A stretch of DNA of 64,000 nucleotides from CAIKMD01 sp036501365. GTDB taxonomy: Bacteria > Pseudomonadota > Alphaproteobacteria > ATCC43930 > CGMCC-115725. Below the pieces are notes generated by a model that was not told where the DNA came from, ran no database searches, and saw only the letters and a program-made list of their open reading frames with translations. The stretch's first letter is position 1. The number at the start of each line of letters is the position of its first letter. Below are positions 37,872-46,609 of this stretch, one piece after another. A program made the translations under genes and the position numbers. The stretch covers positions 1 through 64,000 of the forward strand of contig DASYAL010000028.1 in assembly GCA_036501365.1 (NCBI GenBank), given 5' to 3'.

Positions 37872-38239
37872 GGCGGCGCTTTCGGGAAGCCGGGAATGCC
37901 GCCCGCGGCGACGTCTCGCATCGCTTGATCGATCGGAATATGAGCAATGCCTTTGGCGCGGTCGACCCAACCGTAGCTGTCGAGCTGCGCGTCTGCTTTC
38001 GCTCTGAATTTCAGGAGATCCGCCGCCGGGTTGAGCTGGAGCTCGGGCCCCGGCGGATGGATCGCGAGCTGGCGGCCGATATCGCTCAGCGCCGGATGAT
38101 AGATGCGCGTCAGAATGAATGGTGCGAGGCAGATATAGAGCAGCACGCCGACGGCGATGATCGCGATCACCCGCACATTCATATCCGTGTGTTCGACGGC
38201 GATGTCGGGATTCGCGGTGCGTTCGTCGCGCTCCGTCAT
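37868..38239 (-). CDS. Small single-pass membrane protein of the act-cox operon
   Basis: A 123-residue protein with one hydrophobic helix (VIAIIAVGVLLYICLAPFIL, about residues 25-44) and a soluble, presumably periplasmic tail that contains GYGWVD-like and IPIDQAMRDVA segments. No named family is recognised. The start at ATG 38239 overlaps the actF stop by 4 nt, and its stop overlaps the sco start by 4 nt, so it is tightly embedded between complex III and oxidase genes. The tail segment DRAKGIAHIPIDQAMRDVA resembles the region seen in many small proteins encoded near alternative complex III, where a role in assembly or electron transfer has been assumed; this is inference. Confidence 0.82.
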   Translation of the reverse strand: MTERDERTANPDIAVEHTDMNVRVIAIIAVGVLLYICLAPFILTRIYHPALSDIGRQLAIHPPGPELQLNPAADLLKFRAKADAQLDSYGWVDRAKGIAHIPIDQAMRDVAAGGIPGFPKAPP

Positions 38240-39342
38240 GGCTTCGCTTCCATCGGGTGGGACGTTGCGGCAGCGGGAAGCCAGCGGCCGCGCTCGAGCC
38301 GCCAGAAGAATAGCCACAGCCACAAGCCACCGAGTGCGATCATCGCCGCGGGCGCGAGCCAGGCGAGTGCGGCGTCATGGAAGGGCGGCAGGACGAGCCA
38401 CCACATCTGCATCATCCCACCGAACAGCAGCACGGCGGAGACCGCGCGCACCAGCGCGCGGCTGCGCTTGGCGGGCGTCCAGACCAGCACGAACAGCGGG
38501 ACGAGGAGATCGAGGAGGATGATGGCGAGGACGACCGCGCGCCAGAATGTGCCAAGCCGCTCGATATACCAAGGGATCTCGCTGCTCAGATTCTCTTCCC
38601 AGATGATCAGCCACTGACTATAGGCGGTGTAGGCCCAGAAAATATCGACCGCGAGCAGGATGGTCGCGAGGTTGGCAAGATGGCGGCGGAACGCCGCGTC
38701 CTCGATCTCGCCGCCATCGGCCGACAGGATCGCCACCAGCACGAAGGCGAGCGCGACGATGAATTGCCCGGCGCCCACCATCATGCCGAAGATGCTCGAG
38801 AACCATTGGGGCTCGATCGACATGATCCAATCGAACGAGGCCCAGGTGGCTGCGCAGCCGAGCAGGATGAGTCCGATGCCGCTCAAGACCTGCGATCGCG
38901 CCGCATCGGGCGCGGGGCGAAGCTGCCAGTAGGCGAAGAAATTCCAGACGATGAAGTAGATCGCGGCGCGTAGGCCGAAGAAATCGAGATTGAGATACCA
39001 CTGATTCGGCAGCGGCGCGGCGAGCGGCCGGGTCCAGGAATAGAGATCATGTAGCCCCGCAAGCAGCGGCAGGAAAGCGAGGATGAAGAGCGGCATCGTC
39101 GCCGTCGCCGCCTCGAGGGGCGCGCGCGCGATCGCGATCCAGTGCCCGCCGGTCAGATTATGGATCATGAGCAGCGCCAACGCGCCGAGCGGCAGGCCGA
39201 GCCAGTAGCAGAAAGCTGCCAGCCAGGCGGCGAAGAATGCGGCCGGATAAAGCGCCGCGCCGATCGCCGTCGCGCCGCCGCCCGCCAGCAAGCAGACGAG
39301 CCCGGCGAGCCGGTAACGGCGAAAGGCTTCGGCGCGCGTCAT
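38236..39342 (-). CDS. actF: Alternative complex III membrane subunit ActF
   Basis: A 368-residue integral membrane protein with about ten hydrophobic helices, the smaller relative of the NrfD-like ActC. Family features are LNLDFFGLRAAIYFIVWNFF in the middle, WASFDWIMSIEPQWFSSIFG and WIIWEENLSSEIPWYIER-like text (SQWLIIWEENLSSEIPWY). Together with ActC it forms the membrane part that oxidises quinol. The start ATG 39342 overlaps the actE stop. Located in the standard place, after actE. Confidence 0.93.
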   Translation of the reverse strand: MTRAEAFRRYRLAGLVCLLAGGGATAIGAALYPAAFFAAWLAAFCYWLGLPLGALALLMIHNLTGGHWIAIARAPLEAATATMPLFILAFLPLLAGLHDLYSWTRPLAAPLPNQWYLNLDFFGLRAAIYFIVWNFFAYWQLRPAPDAARSQVLSGIGLILLGCAATWASFDWIMSIEPQWFSSIFGMMVGAGQFIVALAFVLVAILSADGGEIEDAAFRRHLANLATILLAVDIFWAYTAYSQWLIIWEENLSSEIPWYIERLGTFWRAVVLAIILLDLLVPLFVLVWTPAKRSRALVRAVSAVLLFGGMMQMWWLVLPPFHDAALAWLAPAAMIALGGLWLWLFFWRLERGRWLPAAATSHPMEAKP

Positions 39343-39854
39343 GGCAGCTTGGCTTTCTCGGCCGGCGAGAGATCGGCCACGACGGCATGCTGGCTCGCCT
39401 GGAGGGCGCGGATATAAGCGGCGATCGCCCATCGATCGGCTGGCGTTACGCGATCGGCGTAGGAATACATGATGCCGTAGCCGTCGGTGATGACGTCGTA
39501 GAAATGCTGTGGCGGCGCGGCGAGCAGCCGGTCGGTGACATAGGATGGCGGCGCGGGGAAGCCGCGCTGCACGATCATGCCCTGGCCATCACCCCGCCGG
39601 CCGTGACAGGGCGCGCAATAGATATCGAAGCGCTCTTGTCCGCGTTGCAGCAGGGCGATGGTGACGGGCGGCGCCGGCGGCGGCGGCTGATCGTCGCGCG
39701 CGACGATCCCCGCCGGCGGCTCGATATCGGGATTGCTCGTCTGGCCGGGCGAGACCTCGTAAGGCAATTGCTTCGGCTGGTTGGCCATCTTGTCGCAAGC
39801 GGCCAGTGCCGACAGCGCCAGCGCGATCGCCAGCAGCGGCGGAGCGCGCTTCAC
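39339..39854 (-). CDS. actE: Alternative complex III monoheme cytochrome c subunit ActE
   Basis: A 171-residue lipoprotein cytochrome c. The lipobox LAAC lies after a short signal peptide, so the protein is anchored to the outer face of the inner membrane. The heme motif is CAPCH and a probable axial Met lies in GIMYSYADRV. A Pro-rich linker precedes the domain. It would carry electrons from the pentaheme ActA to the cytochrome c domain of the caa3 oxidase. The start overlaps the actD stop by 4 nt. Confidence 0.94.
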   Translation of the reverse strand: MKRAPPLLAIALALSALAACDKMANQPKQLPYEVSPGQTSNPDIEPPAGIVARDDQPPPPAPPVTIALLQRGQERFDIYCAPCHGRRGDGQGMIVQRGFPAPPSYVTDRLLAAPPQHFYDVITDGYGIMYSYADRVTPADRWAIAAYIRALQASQHAVVADLSPAEKAKLP

Positions 39855-40396
39855 AGCGGCACCTCGGCGACGCTGAGCGAGGCGTGCTCGCGGAAAAGCG
39901 CCCTCAGCCGCTTTTCGTCAAAGCGCGGATCGGCGATCTCGACGCAGAGGAAAACCCGGTCTTGCGAGGCGCGCTCGAAGCGCGGCGCGTTGAAGATCGG
40001 GTGGTAGGGCTGCGGCAGGCGGCAGAAGGCGAGGAAAGCGACGAAGCCGGCATAGACCGTGCCCAGCGCGCAAATCTCCCAGGCGCTCGGAATGAAGGCG
40101 GGCCAGCTGTCGAAGGGCCGGCCGCCGATATTGAGCGGATAGGCGATGACCGCGATGACGTATTGCATGAGGAAGGCGAGCGCGCCGCTGCCGAGCGCGG
40201 CGGCGAACATGATGAGGGCGAGCGATCGGCGCGGCCGGCTCGCCAGCAGTTCGTTCATCTCCTCGAGCGGCAGCGGCGAATAGACTTCGAAGCGGCGGAA
40301 GCCGTCGCTGCGCAGGCGGCGTGCCAGCGCGACTGCCGCTTCCGGCGCGGCGAACTCGCCGATCAGCCCGTAAGGCCGGGGTTCGGCGTCGCTCAT
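39851..40396 (-). CDS. actD: Alternative complex III subunit ActD (DUF3341)
   Basis: A 181-residue subunit with a cytoplasmic N-terminal domain (YGLIGEFAAPEAAVALARRL, VYSPLPLEEMNELL) and two membrane helices (ALIMFAAALGSGALAFLMQY and LGTVYAGFVAFLAFC). This is the pattern of DUF3341 proteins in alternative complex III. The start overlaps the actC stop by 4 nt, and its own stop overlaps actE. Confidence 0.94.
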   Translation of the reverse strand: MSDAEPRPYGLIGEFAAPEAAVALARRLRSDGFRRFEVYSPLPLEEMNELLASRPRRSLALIMFAAALGSGALAFLMQYVIAVIAYPLNIGGRPFDSWPAFIPSAWEICALGTVYAGFVAFLAFCRLPQPYHPIFNAPRFERASQDRVFLCVEIADPRFDEKRLRALFREHASLSVAEVPL

Positions 40397-41754
40397 CGCC
40401 GTTCCTTGTGGCGAATGACTTCGCGCAGCTCGAAGATCGAGACGACCGGCAGGAAGCGGATGAACAGGAAGAATCCGGCAAGAACGAGTCCGATCGAGCC
40501 GTAGAGGATGCCTTCGTCCCAGATCGTGGCGTGGAAGGTGAAAAATTCCGACGGGATGTAATCATGGGCGAGGCTCGCGACGACGAAGCTGAACCGCTCG
40601 AACCACATCCCGATGACGATGCCGAGGGCGAGCAGGAACAGGATCGGCTTGTGTCGCCGCACCGCCGGAAACCACAGCAGTTGCGGCAGCAGCACGTTGC
40701 ACGCGGTCTTGATCCAGTAGGCCGATCCCTGCGGGCCGACGAGGCTGAAGCGGAATGCCCCGATCTCGGCGGCATCGCCCTTGTAATAGGGCTGGAATGC
40801 TTCGAGCGCGTAGCAATAAGTGAGCAGCAGCCCGGTCGCCAGCATCAGCTTGCTGATCACCTCGATGTGCCGTTCGGTGACGATGCGCTCGAGCCGGTAA
40901 AGCCGCCGGATCGGGATCATCAGCACCAGGGTCGACGCCCAGCCGGAATAGAGCGCGCCGATGAAGAAATAGGGCGGCCATTGCGTCGAATGCCAGCCGG
41001 CGGCGAGGCCGGCGGCGAAATCGAGGCCGACGATGCTGTGCACCGAAACCACCATCGGCGCCATGAAGCCGGCCAGCACCAGATAGACGACCTTGTAGTT
41101 GCGCCAATGCCGCGCCGAGCCGCGCCAGCCGAGCGCGAGGATGCCGTAGAAGATCTGTGCGCCACGCGTCGTCGCGCGGTCGCGCAAAGTCGCGCAATCG
41201 GGGATGAGTCCGATGTACCAGAAAACGATTGAGGTCAGGATGTAGGCGAGCAGCGCGAAGAAATCCCACAGCAGCGGGCTGCGGAACTGCGGCCAGATAT
41301 GCATCACGTTGGGATAGGGGAAGAGCCAATAGAACAACCCCTGCCGGCCGAGATGGAAAATCGGCATCAGCCCGGCCGCGGCGGCGGCGAACAGGGTCAG
41401 CGATTCGGCGAAGCGGTTGACGCCGTTCCGCCAATCCGCGCCGACGATATAGAAGAGCGACGAGATGAAGGTGCCGCCGCTGGCGATGCCGATCCACCAC
41501 ACATAGTTGGCGAGCGCCCAGCCCCAGGCGACGGGAATGTTCACGCCCCAAACCCCGACGCCGTAATAGAAGAGATACCCGGCCGCGACGATCAGCCACA
41601 AAAACAGTGCCGTTGCGCCGGCCATGCCGGCATACCACCAAAGCGGCGTCGGTTGGACGAGAACCAGATCGCTGAGATGCTCGCTGACGCTGGTGTAGTC
41701 CTGTTCCGCTCCGATCACCGGCTCGGACAAGGCCGTTTCGGTGGTTGCGACCAT
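40393..41754 (-). CDS. actC: Alternative complex III quinol-oxidising subunit ActC (NrfD/PsrC family)
   Basis: A 453-residue polytopic membrane protein of the NrfD family, with about ten helices; it is expected to hold the quinol site. Motifs include PVAWGWALANYVWWIGIASGG, SSLFYIVGADWRNGVNRFAE, FHLGRQGLFYWLFPYPN and VVSVHSIVGLDFA. The start is ATG 41754, one nucleotide after the actB stop. Its length and motif order match ActC of complexes described in Bacteroidota and Rhodothermus. Confidence 0.95.
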   Translation of the reverse strand: MVATTETALSEPVIGAEQDYTSVSEHLSDLVLVQPTPLWWYAGMAGATALFLWLIVAAGYLFYYGVGVWGVNIPVAWGWALANYVWWIGIASGGTFISSLFYIVGADWRNGVNRFAESLTLFAAAAAGLMPIFHLGRQGLFYWLFPYPNVMHIWPQFRSPLLWDFFALLAYILTSIVFWYIGLIPDCATLRDRATTRGAQIFYGILALGWRGSARHWRNYKVVYLVLAGFMAPMVVSVHSIVGLDFAAGLAAGWHSTQWPPYFFIGALYSGWASTLVLMIPIRRLYRLERIVTERHIEVISKLMLATGLLLTYCYALEAFQPYYKGDAAEIGAFRFSLVGPQGSAYWIKTACNVLLPQLLWFPAVRRHKPILFLLALGIVIGMWFERFSFVVASLAHDYIPSEFFTFHATIWDEGILYGSIGLVLAGFFLFIRFLPVVSIFELREVIRHKERR

Positions 41755-41755
41755 G

Positions 41756-44728
41756 TCAGCTCGTCTCGATCTTCGGATTGGGATTGCGGATCGCCATCGC
41801 GTAGGTCGTCCGCGGCCGCGTGTTGAGCTCGTCGAGGAGAGAATAATCGAGCACGCTCGCCTTGCGCCGGGCGACCGCGCTCTGCGGATCGCTCTTGTTG
41901 CCGAAGGTGATCGCCTGGGTCGGACAGGCTTGCTGGCAAGCGGTCTGCACCTCGCCATCGGCGACGCCGCGATTTTCCTTATCGGCCTCGATCATCGCCT
42001 TGCGTGTGCGCTGGACGCAGTAGGTGCATTTCTCCATCACGCCGCGCGCGCGCACCGTGACGTCGGGATTCCACGATTCGCGCGGCCGCGCATCGTCGCC
42101 GGTATAATCGAAGAAATTGAAGCGCCGGACCTTGTAGGGGCAGTTGTTGGAGCAGAACCGCGTGCCGACGCAGCGGTTGTAGACCATGACGTTGAGTCCT
42201 TCCGCATCGTGCACCGTCGCCTGTACCGGACAGACGACCTCGCAAGGCGCGTTCTCGCATTGCATGCAGGGCACCGGCTGAAAAACGATACCCGGCGCGT
42301 CGATGTCGCCCTTGTAGTAGCGGTCGATCCGCAGCCAATGCATCACGCGGCCGCGCCCGACCTCTTTCTTGCCGACGACCGGGATGTTGTTCTCCGCCTG
42401 GCAGGCGACGACACAGGCCTGGCAGCCGATGCAGGAGTTGAGATTGATGCTCATCGCCCAGGCAATGCCGTCATAGGCATAGCCGGGATAGAGCGACGCA
42501 TCGTCTTGCTTGCGCTTGAGAGATTGCGGATCGTGCAAGTACGCCGCGAGCGTCGCTTCGCGCACGAGGTCGTCGCCCTCGATCAGCGCGTCATGCTGCT
42601 CGCTCGCGAACGCATAACCCGTGCCGGTCTTGGCGAGGGTGAGCCCGCCCGCGCTCCAAGGCGCGCCGGCGCTGCGCAAGGCATAGGCGTTTGCGCCGAT
42701 ATCGGTTCCGACCGGGCCGGCGCGGCGCCGGCCGTAGCCGAGGTGCAGCGTCACGCAGTTCTCGGCTTGGCCGGGCAGGATCCAGACCGGCGCCTGAAGC
42801 TGCCGCCCCTCGACGGTCAGCCTTGCCATGTCGCTTTGCGCGAGACCGAGACGCGCGGCGGTTGCTGGCGCGATCGCGGCGGCGTTGTCCCAGGTAAGGC
42901 GTGTAAAGGGCCGCGCCATCTCCTGCAGCCAGCCATTCTCGGCATAGCGTCCGTCCCAAAGCCCGATATCGGGACGGAAGAGAAGCGTCAGCGCCGAGGA
43001 CCCGGTTGCGAGCGGCGGGAAGGCATCGGCGTAATCCGCGCGCGGCGCGACCGCGATCGATGGCGCGGCGCTGTTCGCGACCACGCCGCTTCGCAAGGAG
43101 TCGATCCAGAAGCGCTCGAAATTCGCGGCGCCCGAGACGCCCTGCCAGCGGCTGCGCAGCAGCGCGTAATCGTCGGGCTGCGTCGTTCCGAGCAGCATCG
43201 CGAGGATTTCATGCGCCGAGCGGCCGCCGTAGAGCGGCCGCACCTGCGGCTGCTGGATCGTGACCGTGGCGTCATGCGCGCGGATGTCGCTCCAGCGCTC
43301 GTATTCGTGGCTGGCGGGGATGTGCCAGCGGCATTGCGCCGCGGTTTCGTCGGCGTATTCGCCGAGATAGATCGACTGCGGCACCTGTTGCAGCGCGCCA
43401 GCCCAATCGAGCTCCGCCGGCGCGGTATAGGCCGCGTTGACGCCAAGGATCAACAGCGTGTCCACCTTTCCGGCCTGCATGTCCGCGACCAGCGCCGCCA
43501 GCGACGCGGCGTTCCCGGTCGGCATCGCCGCGACCGGCTCGATCGCGCGGAGCGTTTGCCCGAACGCGCCGAGCGCGTGGTTGATCGCATGGCAGAGCGC
43601 ATGAACCTCGGCCGGCTGCTCGCGGCCGGCGTGAAGCAGGGCGCGGCCGCGATGCGTCGCTAAATCGGCGACGAGACTTGCGAGGTGATCCGCCCGTGGG
43701 ACTTGTGCCTTGGCCCAATCCGGCGGGCCGGCGTGCAGCGCGCCGGCGATAAAACGCAGCGCCGCGCGTATTTCAACCGGCGTCATGATCACGCGGTGAT
43801 CGGCCTTCGCGCCGAGCAGTGTCGGCGTGCTCTCGATGGCGTAGACGCGGCTCATCCCCGCCTTTGCCTCGTCGGCCCGCCGCCGCGTCGCGAAATCGCG
43901 CGCGTAGCGCAGATGGCCGGGCGCAGTCGCAAGCGCGTCGCTCTCGATGCCGAGCACCACCTCGGCGCGCGTGAAATCGCACACGATATCGACGGCGCGG
44001 CCGAAGGCGAGGCGGGCGCCGTCGCGCTCGGTATCGCGATTGAGCGCCTCCCATTGATGCCAGCGCAATTGCGGGAAAGCCTTTTGCAGGCTGCCGATCT
44101 GCCCGGCGAGGCTGGGCGAGGTCAGCGCGCCGGTCAGCAGCCGCAAGCCGTCGCCGCGCCGCGCGGCGAGTGCGCTGCCGCTTTCGACCAGCATCGTCCT
44201 GAGGTCTTCGCCGCCGGCGAGCTGGCCATTTTGCGTGAGCGATTGCGCGCGATAAGGGTCGTAGAGCCCGAGGATCGAGGCCTGGCCGATCGCGCTGGTG
44301 CCGCCGAGGCTCGCCGGATGATCGGGATTGCCCTCAACCTTGAGCGGCCGTCCCATCTCATGGCGCAGCAGCACGCCGTAGCCGAAGCCGTCGAGGCTGG
44401 TGGCGGTGGCGTAATAGCGTGCGCGGCCCGGCACGATGCCGGGCGGCTGCTCGACATAAGGCGACAGCTTGCGCGGATCGACTTCCTTCTGGCAGCCGGT
44501 CAATCCGCCCAGCGCCATCGACGCGGCCATCAGCTGCAGAAGGCGCCGCCGGTCGAGCGCCGTCGCTGCGGCCGCGGCGAAAGCCGGAAATTCTCCTTTG
44601 AGCACATCGAGGAACGCCGGTGTTTGCGCGAGCTCTTCGAGGCTGCGCCAATAGGTCGGGCCGCTCTGCCGCGCGAGGCGGCGGCGCACAGCGCCGAGGT
44701 CGAGGGAATTGTGCTGCGGCTCCGTCAT
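41756..44728 (-). CDS. actB: Alternative complex III iron-sulfur/molybdopterin-like subunit ActB (B1-B2 fusion)
   Basis: A 990-residue periplasmic subunit with a molybdopterin-oxidoreductase-like B1 part fused to a four-cluster ferredoxin-like B2 part. The N-terminus has the TAT-variant pattern (SGPTYWRSLEELAQTP, then LDRRRLLQLMAASMALGGL with LTGC as a lipobox). The B2 part holds the cysteine sets CIGCQACVVAC (about 765), CMQCENAPCEVVCP (about 821), CVGTRFCSNNCPYK (about 851) and CTYC with CQQACPTQA (about 901-933), enough for four Fe-S clusters. The start at ATG 44728 overlaps the actA stop by 4 nt; longer ORF readings upstream lie inside actA. The B1 half has no obvious molybdenum-ligating residue, as in known ActB. 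Confidence 0.95.
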   Translation of the reverse strand: MTEPQHNSLDLGAVRRRLARQSGPTYWRSLEELAQTPAFLDVLKGEFPAFAAAAATALDRRRLLQLMAASMALGGLTGCQKEVDPRKLSPYVEQPPGIVPGRARYYATATSLDGFGYGVLLRHEMGRPLKVEGNPDHPASLGGTSAIGQASILGLYDPYRAQSLTQNGQLAGGEDLRTMLVESGSALAARRGDGLRLLTGALTSPSLAGQIGSLQKAFPQLRWHQWEALNRDTERDGARLAFGRAVDIVCDFTRAEVVLGIESDALATAPGHLRYARDFATRRRADEAKAGMSRVYAIESTPTLLGAKADHRVIMTPVEIRAALRFIAGALHAGPPDWAKAQVPRADHLASLVADLATHRGRALLHAGREQPAEVHALCHAINHALGAFGQTLRAIEPVAAMPTGNAASLAALVADMQAGKVDTLLILGVNAAYTAPAELDWAGALQQVPQSIYLGEYADETAAQCRWHIPASHEYERWSDIRAHDATVTIQQPQVRPLYGGRSAHEILAMLLGTTQPDDYALLRSRWQGVSGAANFERFWIDSLRSGVVANSAAPSIAVAPRADYADAFPPLATGSSALTLLFRPDIGLWDGRYAENGWLQEMARPFTRLTWDNAAAIAPATAARLGLAQSDMARLTVEGRQLQAPVWILPGQAENCVTLHLGYGRRRAGPVGTDIGANAYALRSAGAPWSAGGLTLAKTGTGYAFASEQHDALIEGDDLVREATLAAYLHDPQSLKRKQDDASLYPGYAYDGIAWAMSINLNSCIGCQACVVACQAENNIPVVGKKEVGRGRVMHWLRIDRYYKGDIDAPGIVFQPVPCMQCENAPCEVVCPVQATVHDAEGLNVMVYNRCVGTRFCSNNCPYKVRRFNFFDYTGDDARPRESWNPDVTVRARGVMEKCTYCVQRTRKAMIEADKENRGVADGEVQTACQQACPTQAITFGNKSDPQSAVARRKASVLDYSLLDELNTRPRTTYAMAIRNPNPKIETS

Positions 44729-45378
44729 CGGTGGCAGACGGAGCAATCGGTGAGGGTCGCAACATGGATGTGATACTGTGTCATCAACTGCGCCAGCGAG
44801 GGCGTATCGGCGGTGCGCTGCCAATGCGGATTGAACACCGCTGCCGGCGGGCGCAGATGCGGCGCCGGATTGCGGTGGCAGTCGAGACACCATCCCATAT
44901 CGAGACTCGTCGCCTTATAGGTGAGCGGCATATCGCCGATCGGGCCGTGACACTCGGTGCAGCCGACCCCCTTGGCGATATGGATGCTGTGGTCGAAGTA
45001 GACGTAGTCGGGCAGGGTGTAGACGCGGCTCCAATGCAGCGGCCGGTCGTCGGCAAGGCTCTGCCGCACCGGCGCGAGGATCGCGGCGTTCGTCCAGATC
45101 TGCGAATGGCAGGTCATGCAGACAGAGGTGGCCGGCATACCGGCATCGGCCGATTGCTCGACCGAGCCGTGACAGTAGCGACAATCGAGGCCGAGGCCAC
45201 TGACATGGTGCTGATGGCTGAAGGGAACCGGCTGCGGCGGTGTGAAACCAATTCCCGTCGCGTAGCCCGTATTTGGAAGGATCCAGATCAGCGCAGCCAA
45301 GACGACAACCACGGCTCCCGTGCCGATCAGGATGATTTGTGTGTAAAAATTCGCTCTCGGTCCGAAGATTGCAGCCAT
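44725..45378 (-). CDS. actA: Alternative complex III pentaheme cytochrome c subunit ActA
   Basis: A 217-residue membrane-anchored multiheme cytochrome. A single N-terminal helix (IILIGTGAVVVVLAALIWIL) precedes a periplasmic domain with five CxxCH sites: CRYCH, CMTCH, CTECH, CLDCH and CSVCH, the number known for ActA. It is the first gene of the operon. The start chosen is ATG 45378 (MAAIFGPRAN); a GTG 42 nt upstream would add an Arg-rich stretch and overlap the putative transcription start. No strong Shine-Dalgarno site precedes either. Confidence 0.94.
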   Translation of the reverse strand: MAAIFGPRANFYTQIILIGTGAVVVVLAALIWILPNTGYATGIGFTPPQPVPFSHQHHVSGLGLDCRYCHGSVEQSADAGMPATSVCMTCHSQIWTNAAILAPVRQSLADDRPLHWSRVYTLPDYVYFDHSIHIAKGVGCTECHGPIGDMPLTYKATSLDMGWCLDCHRNPAPHLRPPAAVFNPHWQRTADTPSLAQLMTQYHIHVATLTDCSVCHR

Positions 45379-45422
45379 GGACCACCGTCGCCGCCGCCGC
45401 CGATGGTTGGGGATAGCCACTC

Positions 45423-45447
45423 AACCGCGGCTCGCCTATTTCGTTCC
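45423..45447 (-). promoter_or_regulatory. Possible EcfG-type promoter of the act-cox operon
   Basis: On the minus strand, GGAAC (45447-45443) is followed after 16 nt by GGTT (45426-45423). Alphaproteobacterial general-stress sigma factors (EcfG) use GGAAC, a spacer of 16-17, then CGTT, so one position differs. It lies 45 nt before the ATG of actA. The match is short and could be chance. Confidence 0.35.
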
Positions 45448-45465
45448 CGGCCTATTTCGTTCCCG
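45435..45465. repeat. Two-copy 16-bp tandem repeat upstream of actA
   Basis: The unit CCTATTTCGTTCCCGG occurs at 45435-45450 and again, without its last base, at 45451-45465. Each copy contains GGAAC on the minus strand, so the repeat doubles the possible EcfG -35 element. It may also be an operator for a dimeric regulator, or a simple replication slip. Confidence 0.7.
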
Positions 45466-45554
45466 ATTGTTTATCCATGATCCGCGCCCGGCGCCGCGCC
45501 TGCCGCCGCAGGACCGCTTCCTTAAATGCGCGACAGGAAGACTTTTCGCGCCCG

Positions 45555-46592
45555 CTACGGCCGCAGATATCCGCGTTCGCGATAAAAGCGCTCGGCGCCG
45601 GGATGAAGCGGCGCGCCGCGCGGCGTTTCCTCCGTGCTGGCGCAGAGCTGCGCGAGGTCGAGCGGCCGGTAGTTGTCGGTCGGGATGACGAGCTTGCGCG
45701 CTTCGATCGCTTCGCAGAGCGCGTAGGCGACGTCGTCCGGCATATCCGCATGGACGATCATCGGCCAGCCGGAGAAATCGACCGCGGGCACGGGCTGGCG
45801 CAAGGCGGGGATGCGGCTTTCCGTCAGCGTGTTCATGTCGTAGCCGGCGGCGACGACGCGATCGCGCAGGGTGCCGTCGATCGGCAAGATCCGGAAGCCG
45901 CGCTCGAGCGCGAACTGGCCCCAGCTCAACACGCCCTCGTCGAAGATCGCGTCGATCGCGCCCTGGGTGATGGCCTCGGAGCGGCTGGGATGGCTCGGCC
46001 GCGACACCGCCGTAACCGAGCCGCCCCAGGCGCGGATATCGTCGAGCGAGAAGCCGGCGGCGGCGATGATCGAGGTGACCGCGAACATCGTCGAGTCTTC
46101 CTCGAAAGGCGGCGCGATCGGCGCGCGGGTCGAGACGCGCAAGGGGAGGCGCCGCTCGGCGATCTGCTCGATGGCGGTGATGCCGGTCGATTGATGGACG
46201 GCGATGACCACCGCGTCCCAGGACGGGAAGACCGCGAGCGCGCGCAGCGGCAAAGCCTCGGTGAAGGGCGGACGGCCCTTATAAGCCTGGGTCAGCGGCG
46301 CGTTGGGATTGATCCAGAGCAGCGAGAGCTCTTTGCGCGCCACCTGCATCAGATTGGCGCGCGAGCCGCCGATGCCGAAGGAAATGCCGACGCCGCGATC
46401 GGCCGCCGCTTCGGCTTTGGCGTCGATCCGCAGCGAGAGCCGCGTGCCGAGCCGCGAATCGAGTTGCGGCGTGGTGGTGCCGCTGCGGGTGACGCGGCGC
46501 GACAGTGAGGTATCGTACAGCGCCGCCGCGATCTCGAGGATGCCTTTGGCGCGCTGAATGCCGGCATTGTAGCGCGGTGGACTGTCCGCCAT
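45555..46592 (-). CDS. TAXI-like solute-binding family protein without signal peptide
   Basis: A 345-residue protein whose C-terminal half resembles TAXI-type TRAP receptors (PVPAVDFSGWPMIVHAD and the ending LHPGAERFYRERGYLRP). In the middle are ISFGIGGSRANLMQVARKELSLLW and the binding-type segment LRVSTRAPIAPPFEED. It has no signal peptide: the N-terminus MADSPPRYNAGIQRAKGILE is polar, so the protein may act in the cytoplasm or the start may be wrong (no hydrophobic stretch is found upstream in frame). A similar leaderless protein is encoded at 50272. It is the downstream gene of a unit with two monooxygenases (18-nt gap). No TRAP membrane genes are near. Confidence 0.78.
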   Translation of the reverse strand: MADSPPRYNAGIQRAKGILEIAAALYDTSLSRRVTRSGTTTPQLDSRLGTRLSLRIDAKAEAAADRGVGISFGIGGSRANLMQVARKELSLLWINPNAPLTQAYKGRPPFTEALPLRALAVFPSWDAVVIAVHQSTGITAIEQIAERRLPLRVSTRAPIAPPFEEDSTMFAVTSIIAAAGFSLDDIRAWGGSVTAVSRPSHPSRSEAITQGAIDAIFDEGVLSWGQFALERGFRILPIDGTLRDRVVAAGYDMNTLTESRIPALRQPVPAVDFSGWPMIVHADMPDDVAYALCEAIEARKLVIPTDNYRPLDLAQLCASTEETPRGAPLHPGAERFYRERGYLRP

Positions 46593-46609
46593 CTCGACCC
46601 TCCCCGACG

